From IGN2 sp964639955 (GTDB lineage Bacteria; Bacteroidota; Ignavibacteria; Ignavibacteriales; Ignavibacteriaceae): a DNA stretch of 52,070 nucleotides. The stretch spans positions 1-52,070 of the forward strand of contig CAZXGJ010000018.1 in NCBI GenBank assembly GCA_964639955.1. Direction: 5' to 3'. The notes beneath the pieces are model-generated. The model was not told the DNA's origin, searched no databases, and worked only from the letters and a program-made list of their open reading frames with translations. Numbering within the stretch: the stretch's first letter is position 1; each line of letters starts with the position of its first letter. Of this stretch, positions 36,169 through 45,283 are shown piece after piece. The position numbers and the translations under genes were made by a program.

Positions 36169-36663
36169 TTATTCAATATATAAAAACTTTTTAATTTTGT
36201 TAAACTTCACTTCTCCTATCCCTCTAACCTCCAGAAGTTCTCCAACCGATCTAAACTTGCCCTTTGCCTCCCTTAGTGCAATAATATTTTCAGCAGTTTT
36301 TTCGCCAATGCCCGGTAACCTGACAAGGTCGGTTATTCCGGCTGTATTCAGGTTTATACTTTTTTCGGTTAAGGGTTCGGATTTTTTATCTTTGATGAAT
36401 TCCGCTTCAGTAAGTTCTAAAACTTCGCGTTTAATATCAATATCGTTTTGTGAACTTAAATTCTCTTCGCTGCCGGGATTATTATTTGAATAATAATTAA
36501 ATAAGCTGTCCTGTTCAGAGTAGTCAAAGCTGGCTTGTGTTTGCTGGTTCGAAAGGAAAAATTCTTTATAAGCATAGCCAGCAAGAAAGACGGCTGAAAA
36601 GAAAAGGATGACTTTTAACTCAGTTGTAGTAAAGCCTATTTTTTTAGATAATTTGCTTAACAT
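36169..36663 (-). CDS. ComEA-like helix-hairpin-helix protein
   Basis: The 164-residue protein has one N-terminal TM helix (TTELKVILFFSAVFLAGYAY), a flexible acidic linker of about 60 residues, and two helix-hairpin-helix units in the last 60 (NLNTAGITDLVRLPGIGEKT, then LLEVRGIGEVKFNKIKKFL). That is the architecture of the competence protein ComEA, which binds incoming DNA in the periplasm. It starts the minus-strand trio with the membrane and PilM-like proteins. A generic DNA-binding HhH protein is the alternative. Confidence 0.8.
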   Translation of the reverse strand: MLSKLSKKIGFTTTELKVILFFSAVFLAGYAYKEFFLSNQQTQASFDYSEQDSLFNYYSNNNPGSEENLSSQNDIDIKREVLELTEAEFIKDKKSEPLTEKSINLNTAGITDLVRLPGIGEKTAENIIALREAKGKFRSVGELLEVRGIGEVKFNKIKKFLYIE

Positions 36664-36739
36664 GAATGTCTATCTTAAAACGGGAATAAGATAAGCACTA
36701 TTATAAATTGTAACAAGCCGCCTAGGCTGATTTGCAAGC

Positions 36740-37891
36740 TTATAAACCTAATTTGCTGAAGAAACTTTTCTTTTCATCATCTGTAATAGATTTAAGGTTT
36801 GGCATTTCGCCAAGCTGTTTCAGGAGTTCTTTTTCTTTTGAACTAAGTTTCTGCGGTACAACCACATTAACCCGTACAATTTGGTCTCCATAACCAGAAT
36901 GCTGTAAATGCCTGATACCTTTGTTTTTCATTTTAAGAAGCTTTCCCGGCTGGGTTCCGGCTTCAATTTTAAGCATGGCTTTTCCTGTTAAAGTAGGAAC
37001 TTCCAATTCGGCCCCAAGTGCCGCCTGCGGAAAAGTTATAAATAAATCGTAAATAATATCATCTTCATTACGAATAAAATGCTGGTGCTGAACTTCATTA
37101 AAAATTACTATTATGTTGCCATTGGGTCCGCCTCTTTTTCCGGCATTTCCTTCACCTCTTAAAGTCATATAGTTTCCATCCTGAACACCTGCCGGAACAT
37201 CTACTTTAATAGTAACTTCGTCAGAATACCTTCCATCGCCATAACATTTTTTGCAAGGAGAATCAATTGTTTTACCTTCTCCACCACAATTGCTACAGGT
37301 GGTGATGTTAACAAACTGACCAAATACCGATCTTGACACAGTCTTAACTTCGCCGGAGCCCTGGCAAACCGGACACGTTCTTAAAGAGGTTCCGGCTTCT
37401 GCACCACTGCCATTGCAGTCAGGGCATCTTACTAGCTTTTTTATTTTAATTTTTTTTGAAATTCCTGAAGCTATTTCTTCTAATGAGAGCTTAAGGGTCA
37501 CACGCAAATCAGAACCCGGAATTCCTCCGCTTCTTTGCCGCTGGCGTCCTCTGGAATAACTGCTTCCAAAAAAATCGTCGAATATAGATGAGCCGCTGAA
37601 AATATCTGAGAAGTGAGAGAAAATATCGTTAACGGATGAGAAGCCTTCTGAACCGAAAGCACTGCCCCTTACGCCGTCATGCCCGAACCTGTCGTATTGG
37701 CTTCGTTTTTCTTCATGGCTTAAAACTTCATAGGCTTCTGCCGCTTCCTTGAAGTTTTCTTCCGCCTGCTTATCACCCGGGTTCCTGTCTGGATGATACT
37801 GCATTGCCATTTTTCTATACGCTTTTTTTATTTCTTCGGCAGAAGCGTTTCTGTTGACCCCGAGTACGTCGTAATAATCTCTCTTTGCCAT
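36740..37891 (-). CDS. dnaJ: Chaperone protein DnaJ
   Basis: The 383-residue type I DnaJ has the J domain with HPD at 33-35, a Gly/Phe-rich linker (GFSSVNDIFSHFSDIFSG), and four CxxCxGxG zinc motifs (CPDCNGSG, CPVCQGSG, CSNCGGEG, CKKCYGDG). Its C-terminal substrate-binding domain is intact. It delivers unfolded clients to DnaK and stimulates its ATPase. It is the last gene of hrcA-grpE-dnaJ, 16 bases downstream of grpE. dnaK itself is not in the window. Cytosolic. Confidence 0.97.
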   Translation of the reverse strand: MAKRDYYDVLGVNRNASAEEIKKAYRKMAMQYHPDRNPGDKQAEENFKEAAEAYEVLSHEEKRSQYDRFGHDGVRGSAFGSEGFSSVNDIFSHFSDIFSGSSIFDDFFGSSYSRGRQRQRSGGIPGSDLRVTLKLSLEEIASGISKKIKIKKLVRCPDCNGSGAEAGTSLRTCPVCQGSGEVKTVSRSVFGQFVNITTCSNCGGEGKTIDSPCKKCYGDGRYSDEVTIKVDVPAGVQDGNYMTLRGEGNAGKRGGPNGNIIVIFNEVQHQHFIRNEDDIIYDLFITFPQAALGAELEVPTLTGKAMLKIEAGTQPGKLLKMKNKGIRHLQHSGYGDQIVRVNVVVPQKLSSKEKELLKQLGEMPNLKSITDDEKKSFFSKLGL

Positions 37892-37907
37892 AATCCTGTG
37901 TCAGAAG

Positions 37908-38540
37908 CTAAGTCGTTTCCTGTTCCGAATCATTTTTTCCCTGCGCAGAATTTTCTTCGGCGATATCCTCGCTTACAATTACTTTTGCATGCCGAATAAC
38001 TTTATCCCTGTAAATATAACCGGGTTCAATTTCCTCCAATACAGTATGAGGTTTCACTGTATCATCCTTACGCTGCATAAGCGCATCGTGGAAGTCTACA
38101 TTAAACGGGCTGCCAACAGCTTCAATTTTTTTAACCCCCTGTTCGTCAAGGACTTTTAACAGCTTTTCATAAACAAGCTTTATACCTTCCTCAATAGATT
38201 TGGAATTATTGGCGCTATCAATATGCCGTAACGATCTTTCAAAATCATCTACTACTGGAAGAAGCTTAACTATAAATGATTCTGCACCGTACATTAAAAG
38301 ATTAAACTGGTCGTTTTCAACTCTCCTTTTGTAATTTTCAAACTCGGCTGCTTTCCTTAATAATTTATCCTGGAGTTCCCTAAGCTGTTCCTCCAATCCG
38401 GATATTTTTTTTCTGGCAATTTCAAGTTCATCTTTTTCTCCGGAAACGCCGGGTGATTCCTTTTCTTCAGGCAAATTGACATTCTCTGTCTGTTCTGTTT
38501 CCTGCGGTTTTACATTTTCTTTTTTATGTTTTGTAATCAT
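37908..38540 (-). CDS. grpE: Nucleotide exchange factor GrpE
   Basis: The 210-residue protein has a charged, disordered N-terminus rich in Glu and Lys, a long coiled-coil helix (ISGLEEQLRELQDKLLRKAA then EFENYKRR) for dimer formation, and the C-terminal beta domain with NVDFHDALM and GYIYRDKVIRHAKVIV. It releases ADP from DnaK. It lies 18 bases downstream of hrcA and 16 bases upstream of dnaJ, so the three form one operon. The start is the ATG at 38540. Confidence 0.95.
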   Translation of the reverse strand: MITKHKKENVKPQETEQTENVNLPEEKESPGVSGEKDELEIARKKISGLEEQLRELQDKLLRKAAEFENYKRRVENDQFNLLMYGAESFIVKLLPVVDDFERSLRHIDSANNSKSIEEGIKLVYEKLLKVLDEQGVKKIEAVGSPFNVDFHDALMQRKDDTVKPHTVLEEIEPGYIYRDKVIRHAKVIVSEDIAEENSAQGKNDSEQETT

Positions 38541-38558
38541 ATACTGTTTCCTCTTAAT

Positions 38559-39614
38559 TCAACGTCTTTTTAAATATTCTGATAAAGCAGTTGCTATATA
38601 GTTTACGATTGCGACTATTTTTGAGTATTCCATCCTTTTCGGACCAATAATACCCAGTGTACCAAATGTACCTCCAAGCTCATACTCCTTACTTATGTAG
38701 CTATATTCGCTCAGCTTTTTTTGTTCATGCTCACTTCCGATAGAGATGAATACTTCGTCCTTGCTAACCGTGCTGGATTTTTCCATAATATGAATTATAA
38801 CATCTTTATCTTCTATAAGCTCTATGATACCCTGAAAATTTTCGGGGTTTTCAAATTCGGGCTGACTAATTACATTTTTTACACCGGTAACAATCAATTT
38901 TTCCATTTTAATATCATCTTTAAAAAGCTTATCCGCAGAATCGATAAAGAGCCTGATTACAGGTTTCTGGTTATCTTCAACATCGCTAAAACGTTCCTTG
39001 AATGTACTTCTTATCTCTGAAAGACTTAGCCCGGATAATCGTTCGTTAAGCAAGTTCTGCACCGAATTTATCTGCGATTCTTTTACCTCTGTTGTTAATT
39101 CCATTGTTATAGTTTTTACCATGCCCGACCTGATAGTTATTACAACAAGTATCCTGCTCGATGTTAAGCTCACTATTTGTATTTTATCCAGCAAACCCGA
39201 TTCCAGGTTTGGATAAGTTACACATGCAAGCTGCTTTGTTATCGAACTAAGAAGCTTTGAAGTAATTTTAATCAGGTCATCTGTTTCGTCGATATTCATT
39301 TGAAATGTCTGGTCAATTAATCCACGGTGCCTCGAAGTTAATTTTTCGACACTCATCAAAGAATCGACGTAATACCTGTATCCTTTATCTGTAGGTACCC
39401 TGCCAGCTGATGTATGCGGGTGGTTTATATAACCCCCCTCTTCAAGGTCCGACATAATATTTCTAACCGTTGCCGGTGAAAATCCAATATCATACTTTTT
39501 TGTGATATTACGCGAACCTACAGGGCTGGCAGTTAAGATAAACTGCTGTACAACCGATTTTAAAATCGTTTTTTCCCGCTCGTTTAATTCGTCTTCTTCC
39601 ATTGGTTTTATCAT
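38559..39614 (-). CDS. hrcA: Heat-inducible transcription repressor HrcA
   Basis: The 351-residue repressor has the winged-helix N-terminus (LNEREKTILKSVVQQFILTA, SVGxR-like PVGSRNITKKY, SPATVRNIMSDLEEGGYI and HPHTSAGRVPTDKGYRYYVD) and the conserved C-terminal region with GTLGIIGPKRMEYSKIV. HrcA normally binds CIRCE operators to repress groESL and dnaK operons. I looked for the CIRCE inverted repeat in 39615-39803 and did not find it, so auto-regulation of this operon is not evident. The start is the ATG at 39614. Confidence 0.96.
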   Translation of the reverse strand: MIKPMEEDELNEREKTILKSVVQQFILTASPVGSRNITKKYDIGFSPATVRNIMSDLEEGGYINHPHTSAGRVPTDKGYRYYVDSLMSVEKLTSRHRGLIDQTFQMNIDETDDLIKITSKLLSSITKQLACVTYPNLESGLLDKIQIVSLTSSRILVVITIRSGMVKTITMELTTEVKESQINSVQNLLNERLSGLSLSEIRSTFKERFSDVEDNQKPVIRLFIDSADKLFKDDIKMEKLIVTGVKNVISQPEFENPENFQGIIELIEDKDVIIHIMEKSSTVSKDEVFISIGSEHEQKKLSEYSYISKEYELGGTFGTLGIIGPKRMEYSKIVAIVNYIATALSEYLKRR

Positions 39615-39803
39615 TAAAATCAGGCGGCAAATATATTAAAAATAGATGATTTTTTTAAGGCATTGAAAGTTGAACAAATTACTTTTTGCACTTCAATTTG
39701 ATTTATTGGACATTTAAATGATTCATATTTGTTTTGATTAGGTAATGTTAAACACTTAATTTTATAAAGATTATTACAACTTAATTTTTAACCGAGGAAC
39801 AGC

Positions 39804-40799
39804 TTGAAATTTACATACGAGAACTCCGGCGTTAGCATTAAAGCCGGCGATGAAACAGTGAAAAGAATAAAAGAACTGGCAGAAACGACATTTAATAATT
39901 CTGTGCTGAGAGGTATTGGTCATTTTGGGGCTTTTTATCAGCCGGATTTTAGTAAATACAAACAGCCTGTGCTGGTATCGAGTGTAGACGGCGTCGGTAC
40001 AAAATTAAAAATAGCTTTTGCTATGAACAGGCACAATACGATTGGTCAGGACCTTGTAAATCACTGCGTTAACGATATTGCTGTCTGCGGTGCCGAGCCG
40101 CTTTATTTTATGGATTACATGGCATTCGGGAAATTAGATACAAATACAGCAGAAGAAATTATTAAGGGTTTTACAATTGCCTGCAAAGAAAACGGTTGTT
40201 CGTTAATTGGCGGTGAGACGGCGGAGATGCCGGGTTTTTATCATAATGGCGAGTACGATATATCAGGTACAATTGTAGGCATTGTGGAAAAATCTCTTAT
40301 TATAGACGGAAGCCGGATCGAATCGGGTGATATAATAATAGGAATTCGCTCAAACGGGTTACATACAAACGGATATTCTCTTGCCAGGAAAGTACTGCTG
40401 AAAAAGTATATGCTAAGCGAAAAAATTGAACTGCTAAACAAAACTCTGGGTGAAGAACTATTACAAATTCACAAATCCTATTTAAAAGTTATCCGAACCC
40501 TTAAGAACAATGTAAATGTTAAAGCTTTTGCTCACATAACAGGCGGCGGTATAACGGGTAATATAAGCCGGGTAGTGCCTGCGGAATTTAAAATGTCAAT
40601 CCATTGGGGTAGCTGGGAGCCGTCACCAATTTTTAATCTTATCCAGGAATCGGCTAATATCACCGATGAGGAAATGAGAAAAGTATTCAATATGGGCATC
40701 GGGCTTGCAGTAATTGTTTCGAGAGGGCAGGAGGAGCTTGCAATAAGCCTTGCACTTGAATCTAACGAACGCCCGTTGATAATCGGGGAAATAACATAA
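39804..40799 (+). CDS. purM: Phosphoribosylformylglycinamidine cyclo-ligase
   Basis: The 331-residue AIR synthetase closes the imidazole ring in purine synthesis. Signatures include SSVDGVGTKLKIAF, GQDLVNHCVNDIAVCGAEP, IGGETAEMPGFY and AFAHITGGGITGNISRVVP. The start is a TTG at 39804, supported by CGAGG seven bases upstream and by the protein beginning (MKFTYENSGVSIKAGDE), which is the usual PurM N-terminus. It is followed 14 bases later by the TatD fusion gene and is probably co-transcribed with it. Cytosolic. Confidence 0.95.
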   Translation: MKFTYENSGVSIKAGDETVKRIKELAETTFNNSVLRGIGHFGAFYQPDFSKYKQPVLVSSVDGVGTKLKIAFAMNRHNTIGQDLVNHCVNDIAVCGAEPLYFMDYMAFGKLDTNTAEEIIKGFTIACKENGCSLIGGETAEMPGFYHNGEYDISGTIVGIVEKSLIIDGSRIESGDIIIGIRSNGLHTNGYSLARKVLLKKYMLSEKIELLNKTLGEELLQIHKSYLKVIRTLKNNVNVKAFAHITGGGITGNISRVVPAEFKMSIHWGSWEPSPIFNLIQESANITDEEMRKVFNMGIGLAVIVSRGQEELAISLALESNERPLIIGEIT

Positions 40800-40813
40800 C
40801 ATTTTGTATTGAA

Positions 40814-42175
40814 ATGTTTATTGATACTCACGCTCATCTTTTCTATCCTAATTTTTCAGATGATCTGGATGCAGTAATTAATCATGCAGGTCAAGCTGGT
40901 GTAAACTATGTTCTCGTACCTGCCACGGATCTGAAGTCTGCTGAGCAAGTAATTAGTTTAACAAAGCAATATGAGATGATATACGGTGCGGTTGGTGTTC
41001 ATCCACATGACAGTAAAAATTGGAATTCATCATTTATATCGCGAATAGAAAAACTTGCAAAAAGCAAAAAGATAGTTGCAATCGGCGAAATAGGATTAGA
41101 CTATTACTATGATTTCTCGCCAAAAGAAAAACAAATTGAAGCATTCAGATCTCAGCTGGATCTTGCGCTAAAATTAAACCTGCCTGTTATAATTCATAAC
41201 CGCGATTCCGATGAAGATATGATGAATATTATCCGGACTTACTGCGGTGCGGGTTTGAAAGCCCAGTTTCATTGTTTCAACAGTTCGCTTGATAATGCAA
41301 TCGAATTAGTAAATATGAATTTTATGATTTCTTTTACCGGAAACATCACTTTCAAAAAAGCAGACGAGCTGCGTAACGTTGCAAAACATATTCCAACAGA
41401 AAATCTTTTACTCGAAACCGACTCACCATTTATGACCCCGGTTCCGAACCGCGGTAAAAGAAACGAACCGGCAAATGTAAAATTTGTTGCTGAAGAGCTT
41501 GCCAGAATCCACAACCTGAGAGTTGAAGACATAGCACGAATAACTTCATTTAATGCATTCAGAATATTTGGTATAGGAAGCAAGCCGGAAACAGCATTTA
41601 CTTACAAGCTCGGAGATTCTCTGTATATTAATATTACAAACCGCTGTAATGCTCATTGCGTTTTTTGCAAAAGGAAAGAGAACCCCACACTCCGCGGTTA
41701 CAATCTGGCAATGGAGAGGAATGATGAACCTTCAGCAGAAGTTTATATCAGAGAAACTGGTGACCCTAAAAACTACAAGGAAATAGTATTCTGCGGATAC
41801 GGTGAGCCTACGATTCGGTGGGAGGTGGTAAAATCGGTTGCAAAATACGTTAAAGAGCAGGGCGGCAGAACACGCCTTAATACAAACGGGCATGGAAGCT
41901 ATATCAATAAAAGAGATATTACTCCTGAACTGAAAGGTTTGATTGACGTCGTCTCGATAAGCTTAAACTCATTTAACCGTGAACAATACAGTAAGCTTGT
42001 GGGGCTTAATGCTTCTTATTTTGATGAAATGATAAACTTTGCAAAAAGCTCAAAACAGTATGTTGAAAAAGTTGTGATGAGCATAGTTTCCGTTGACGAA
42101 GTTGATATAGAAAACTCAAGAAAAATTGCCGAGGAAAACATAGATGCTGAATTCAGAGTTAGAGATTATTTTTAA
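40814..42175 (+). CDS. TatD-family hydrolase fused to a radical SAM domain
   Basis: Residues 1-255 form a TatD metallohydrolase: DTHAHLF (His6, His8), GEIGLDYYY, PVIIHNRDSD, HCFN and LLETDSPFMTPVP. Residues 265-453 form a radical SAM domain with the CX3CX2C cluster (Cys278, Cys282, Cys285), then FCGYGEPTIRW and LNTNGHG. A radical SAM family that is adjacent or fused to TatD is known and its reaction is undefined. The two halves are in one uninterrupted frame. TatD proteins act as DNases/exonucleases or quality-control factors; how the radical SAM half helps is unknown. Cytosolic. Confidence 0.92.
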   Translation: MFIDTHAHLFYPNFSDDLDAVINHAGQAGVNYVLVPATDLKSAEQVISLTKQYEMIYGAVGVHPHDSKNWNSSFISRIEKLAKSKKIVAIGEIGLDYYYDFSPKEKQIEAFRSQLDLALKLNLPVIIHNRDSDEDMMNIIRTYCGAGLKAQFHCFNSSLDNAIELVNMNFMISFTGNITFKKADELRNVAKHIPTENLLLETDSPFMTPVPNRGKRNEPANVKFVAEELARIHNLRVEDIARITSFNAFRIFGIGSKPETAFTYKLGDSLYINITNRCNAHCVFCKRKENPTLRGYNLAMERNDEPSAEVYIRETGDPKNYKEIVFCGYGEPTIRWEVVKSVAKYVKEQGGRTRLNTNGHGSYINKRDITPELKGLIDVVSISLNSFNREQYSKLVGLNASYFDEMINFAKSSKQYVEKVVMSIVSVDEVDIENSRKIAEENIDAEFRVRDYF

Positions 42176-42229
42176 TTATTCCCCGCGGACGTTGCAAGTC
42201 ACTTATTATTAAATCATAGTGATAATTTT

Positions 42230-43681
42230 ATGATCTTCTTCAGGTTTAAAACATTTATTCTGCTTTCTATCATTCTATCTGTCAACTCTTTTCTGCTTTC
42301 ACAGTCAGACATTAGAAAAATTGAGACTGATATCGGACAAATTCTTGCAGAGCCATTCTTTGAACAAACTACTGCGGCAATTAATATTTTTGATTTGACA
42401 GACAACATTTTCCTTTATCAGCATAATCACAAGCTCCTTTTACATCCCGCATCTAACATGAAAATACTTACATCACTTGCCGGCTTATTAAACCTTGGTG
42501 AGTATTATACGTTCAGGACAGATCTGTTTTATTCGGGTGTAATTAAAGATGATACTCTTTACGGCGACATTTTTGTAGTGGGCGGATTCGATCCGGATTT
42601 TACAACAATGGATCTGGATTCATTGGTTGGCACTATTAAGGCACTCGGTATAAAATATGTGACAGGCGGGCTATGTGCGGATATTTCAAGGAAAGATTCT
42701 CTTTACTGGGGCGAAGGCTGGATGTGGGATGACGATCCTTCCCCGTATGCGCCTCATCTGAGTGCATTGAATATAAATGATAATGCCATTGAAGTTTTTA
42801 TTGAAGGCAGCAAATTTGATTCACCCGCAAATGTAACTTTGATTCCTGAAACAAAATTTGTAACTGTTGAAAATAATTCAGTAACGGTTTCGGCAAATAA
42901 AAAGGATAATTTTTTAATAACCCGCGATTGGGTTAACGGAGAAAACAAAATAATTATCAGTGGTGAAATCCGGAACACATCGCCGGTTGATTCATCAGAT
43001 TATACCGAAAAACTGAACCTGCTGCATCCGGAAAAATATTTCCTTACTCTGTTTGCCGAACACCTTGAAAACAATGGAATTTACTCTGCTAAAGAAATTA
43101 CTGTAAGCAGATTGCCGAAGGAGGCTGTTTATATAAATTCATTTTACAGAAGCATCGATACTGTTCTTACAGATCTGAATAAAGAAAGCGATAACCTTAA
43201 CGCAGAGATGATTGTTTACGCAATAGCTTATGAAGATTCGGGGGCACCGGCAGAAGCTGGTGATGGTTTGGCTGCAATCTGCAGGCTGATTGATTCACTT
43301 GGTCTGAAGTCTGACGATTACCTGATTGCAGATGGTTCCGGGCTATCGCATTACAATCTTGTTACGGCAGAACTTTTGGTTGAAGCTTTGAAATACATTT
43401 ATTATAAAAGAGGAAATTTGTTCAGCCTGTTTTATAAAACATTGCCTGTTGCAGGCATTGATGGCACGCTTAAAAACAGGATGAAAGGAACTGCTGCAGA
43501 AAATAAAGTTCATGCAAAAACCGGTACACTGCGGGGTGTAAGCAATCTTTCGGGTTACCTTACTGCTAAGAACGGACACTTAATTGCCTTTTCAATTTTA
43601 ATACAGAATTTTAAAGACAGATATTCCGAAGCAAGAAAATTCCAGGATAAAATTTGTGAATTGTTAGCCGGGTATGAATAA
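42230..43681 (+). CDS. dacB: D-alanyl-D-alanine carboxypeptidase/endopeptidase (PBP4-type, S13)
   Basis: The 483-residue penicillin-binding protein has a signal peptide (FILLSIILSVNSFLLSQ). The serine SxxK motif is SNMK at 75-78, the second motif is SGLSHYN near 370-376, and the third is KTG at 430-432. The long insertion between the first two motifs is the S13 hallmark. It trims or cleaves peptidoglycan cross-links in the periplasm. The start is the ATG at 42230, 54 bases after the TatD fusion gene. Confidence 0.93.
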   Translation: MIFFRFKTFILLSIILSVNSFLLSQSDIRKIETDIGQILAEPFFEQTTAAINIFDLTDNIFLYQHNHKLLLHPASNMKILTSLAGLLNLGEYYTFRTDLFYSGVIKDDTLYGDIFVVGGFDPDFTTMDLDSLVGTIKALGIKYVTGGLCADISRKDSLYWGEGWMWDDDPSPYAPHLSALNINDNAIEVFIEGSKFDSPANVTLIPETKFVTVENNSVTVSANKKDNFLITRDWVNGENKIIISGEIRNTSPVDSSDYTEKLNLLHPEKYFLTLFAEHLENNGIYSAKEITVSRLPKEAVYINSFYRSIDTVLTDLNKESDNLNAEMIVYAIAYEDSGAPAEAGDGLAAICRLIDSLGLKSDDYLIADGSGLSHYNLVTAELLVEALKYIYYKRGNLFSLFYKTLPVAGIDGTLKNRMKGTAAENKVHAKTGTLRGVSNLSGYLTAKNGHLIAFSILIQNFKDRYSEARKFQDKICELLAGYE

Positions 43682-43693
43682 GCATCGAGCAAC

Positions 43694-43733
43694 CTTCGAG
43701 TTTGCAAATCCTTTTTTGCCCATAAACCTCGAA
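43694..43733. repeat. Short inverted repeat after dacB
   Basis: CTTCGAG and CTCGAAG lie 26 bases apart, with further ATCGA-like bases outside. It may be a weak terminator or a remnant repeat. It lies between dacB and prmA. Confidence 0.25.
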
Positions 43734-43762
43734 GTTTTCATCGAAACTAACGTGTTATTAAA

Positions 43763-44614
43763 ATGAAAAACTTTTTTGTTTATAAGATTTTTACGCATCC
43801 CTTTGATCCGGATTTACTTTCCGGAGTAATGTGGGAATTTGAAATCACCGGTCTACTTGAAAACGATAATTACATATCAGTGTTCACTTCTGATAATTCA
43901 TCTGCCAGCGAAGAATATTTTAATGCTGCTTTAATGAAATTAAAAAATGAAAAGTTAATTGACTCATTCAAAATCGAAAAAGAAATAACCGAAGATAAAA
44001 ACTGGAATGAGGAATGGGAGAAGAGCAGGGAAGTTATGAGGATATCCGATAAGTTAGTTATTAAACCCTCATTCAGGCAGTATACACCCACCGCGGGAGA
44101 AATTGTTTTAACCATAGACCCGAAGATGTCATTCGGAACCGGAGAGCATGCAACAACAAAATTAATGCTGCGGCTGCTGGAAGAATTTGTTAAACCCGGG
44201 ATGAAAGTTCTGGACGTTGGTTCCGGCACCGGGATTTTATCAATCGCTGCTGTTAAGCTGGGCGCATTATCTGCAACTGCAGTTGATACAGACCCGGTTT
44301 GCTATGATAATTGTATTGAAAACTGCAAACTAAATTCAGCGGAAGATTCTGTAACAGTAATTACAGGTGAAATAGCGGAAATAAAAGAAAAAGATTTTGA
44401 CCTTGCCGCTGCAAATATCCAGACAAACGTTTTAATTAATATTTCAGATGAAATAAAAGAAAGAATAAAGAAAGAAGGCATCGCCATTCTATCAGGAATT
44501 CTTGCACAGGAGAAGATTGAAGCCACATTACACTACACAAAAGCAGGCTTCAGACTTATCAGAGAGGAAATTATAGATGAGTGGGCTGCCCTGGTATTTA
44601 AAGCAGCCGGATAA
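43763..44614 (+). CDS. prmA: Ribosomal protein L11 methyltransferase
   Basis: The 283-residue SAM enzyme trimethylates lysines and the N-terminus of L11. Diagnostic sequences are WNEEWEKS, DPKMSFGTGEHATTKLML, motif I as LDVGSGTGILSIAA, AVDTDPVCYDNCIEN, and the catalytic AANIQTNVLI in place of the classic NPP. The N-terminal substrate-binding domain is compact. The start is the ATG at 43763. Cytosolic. Confidence 0.94.
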   Translation: MKNFFVYKIFTHPFDPDLLSGVMWEFEITGLLENDNYISVFTSDNSSASEEYFNAALMKLKNEKLIDSFKIEKEITEDKNWNEEWEKSREVMRISDKLVIKPSFRQYTPTAGEIVLTIDPKMSFGTGEHATTKLMLRLLEEFVKPGMKVLDVGSGTGILSIAAVKLGALSATAVDTDPVCYDNCIENCKLNSAEDSVTVITGEIAEIKEKDFDLAAANIQTNVLINISDEIKERIKKEGIAILSGILAQEKIEATLHYTKAGFRLIREEIIDEWAALVFKAAG

Positions 44615-44676
44615 AATAATTTATTAAAATTTCTTACCCGGCTGTAAAAATTAGAAATTTACCAAATACTGTTTTT

Positions 44677-45078
44677 TTAATCGAAATTAATTCTTACAGT
44701 ACCGTTTGCCAGCGGGTAGCCGTCACCATCGGCAACATAAACAATATATTTCCCATCATCGTAAAATGTAACTTTTTTCCAGAACCATGTCCAGTCTGGT
44801 TCGGTATCCAATTCCAGTGTGGAATCGAAAATTTCTTCACCGTTGCTGTTTATCCTGTAGAAGTCGAGGTAAACATGATCGGTTTCGCACCTGTAACCTA
44901 ATCTTGTTAATACGTACAGGTAGCCGCCATCTCTGCCAATTGTAAAGGAATTGCTTTCGCTGATCGGGTAGCCGTCATCGTCAACACCTTCGCAGAAATA
45001 AACTGTCTGGCTGTAAAGTGAAGAAGAAGAAAACAGCAAAAATGCAATAAGTGAAAGTAACCTTAACTGAGCTTTCAT
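44677..45078 (-). CDS. Small secreted protein with DGYP motifs, unknown function
   Basis: The 133-residue protein has a signal peptide (LLSLIAFLLFSSSSLYSQ). The mature part is beta-rich and acidic, with two cysteines (FCEGVDDDG and RCETDH) that may form a disulphide, and two similar motifs, DDDGYPISESNSFTIGRDGG and ADGDGYPLANGTVRI, that look like an internal duplication. I do not recognise the family. GGAGG precedes the ATG at 45078. There is no sorting domain, so it is probably periplasmic. Confidence 0.6.
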   Translation of the reverse strand: MKAQLRLLSLIAFLLFSSSSLYSQTVYFCEGVDDDGYPISESNSFTIGRDGGYLYVLTRLGYRCETDHVYLDFYRINSNGEEIFDSTLELDTEPDWTWFWKKVTFYDDGKYIVYVADGDGYPLANGTVRINFD

Positions 45079-45283
45079 TTAGCCTCCAATAATTATTTTA
45101 TGTTGATAGAATAATAATAAATTACAAATTAAATGCCAACAGGATTATTTCGATGAGTGCAAAATTAACATCCCCATAATTGGTGATGGAAAAATTTTCT
45201 TAGTTGGAGAAAATACACTTGTAACATGTTCGGGGTTAAAAATTTTAAGCGGCTTGATGTTATTTGCATTGTAAGATTTACAT
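45079..45283. other. Intergenic region next to transposase remnant
   Basis: About 200 bases, no gene seen. A partial palindrome GGGGTTAAAAATTTTAAGC (about 45232-45250) resembles the half-site of the better hairpin at 45523-45550 and may be a decayed copy. Confidence 0.35.

Noticed and set aside
39615..39803. Possible CIRCE operator upstream of hrcA
   Set aside because: No TTAGCACTC/GAGTGCTAA pair can be read on either strand.
44604..44644. Terminator after prmA
   Set aside because: CAGCCGG and CCGGCTG can pair, but the 27-base loop is long and the U tract is poor.
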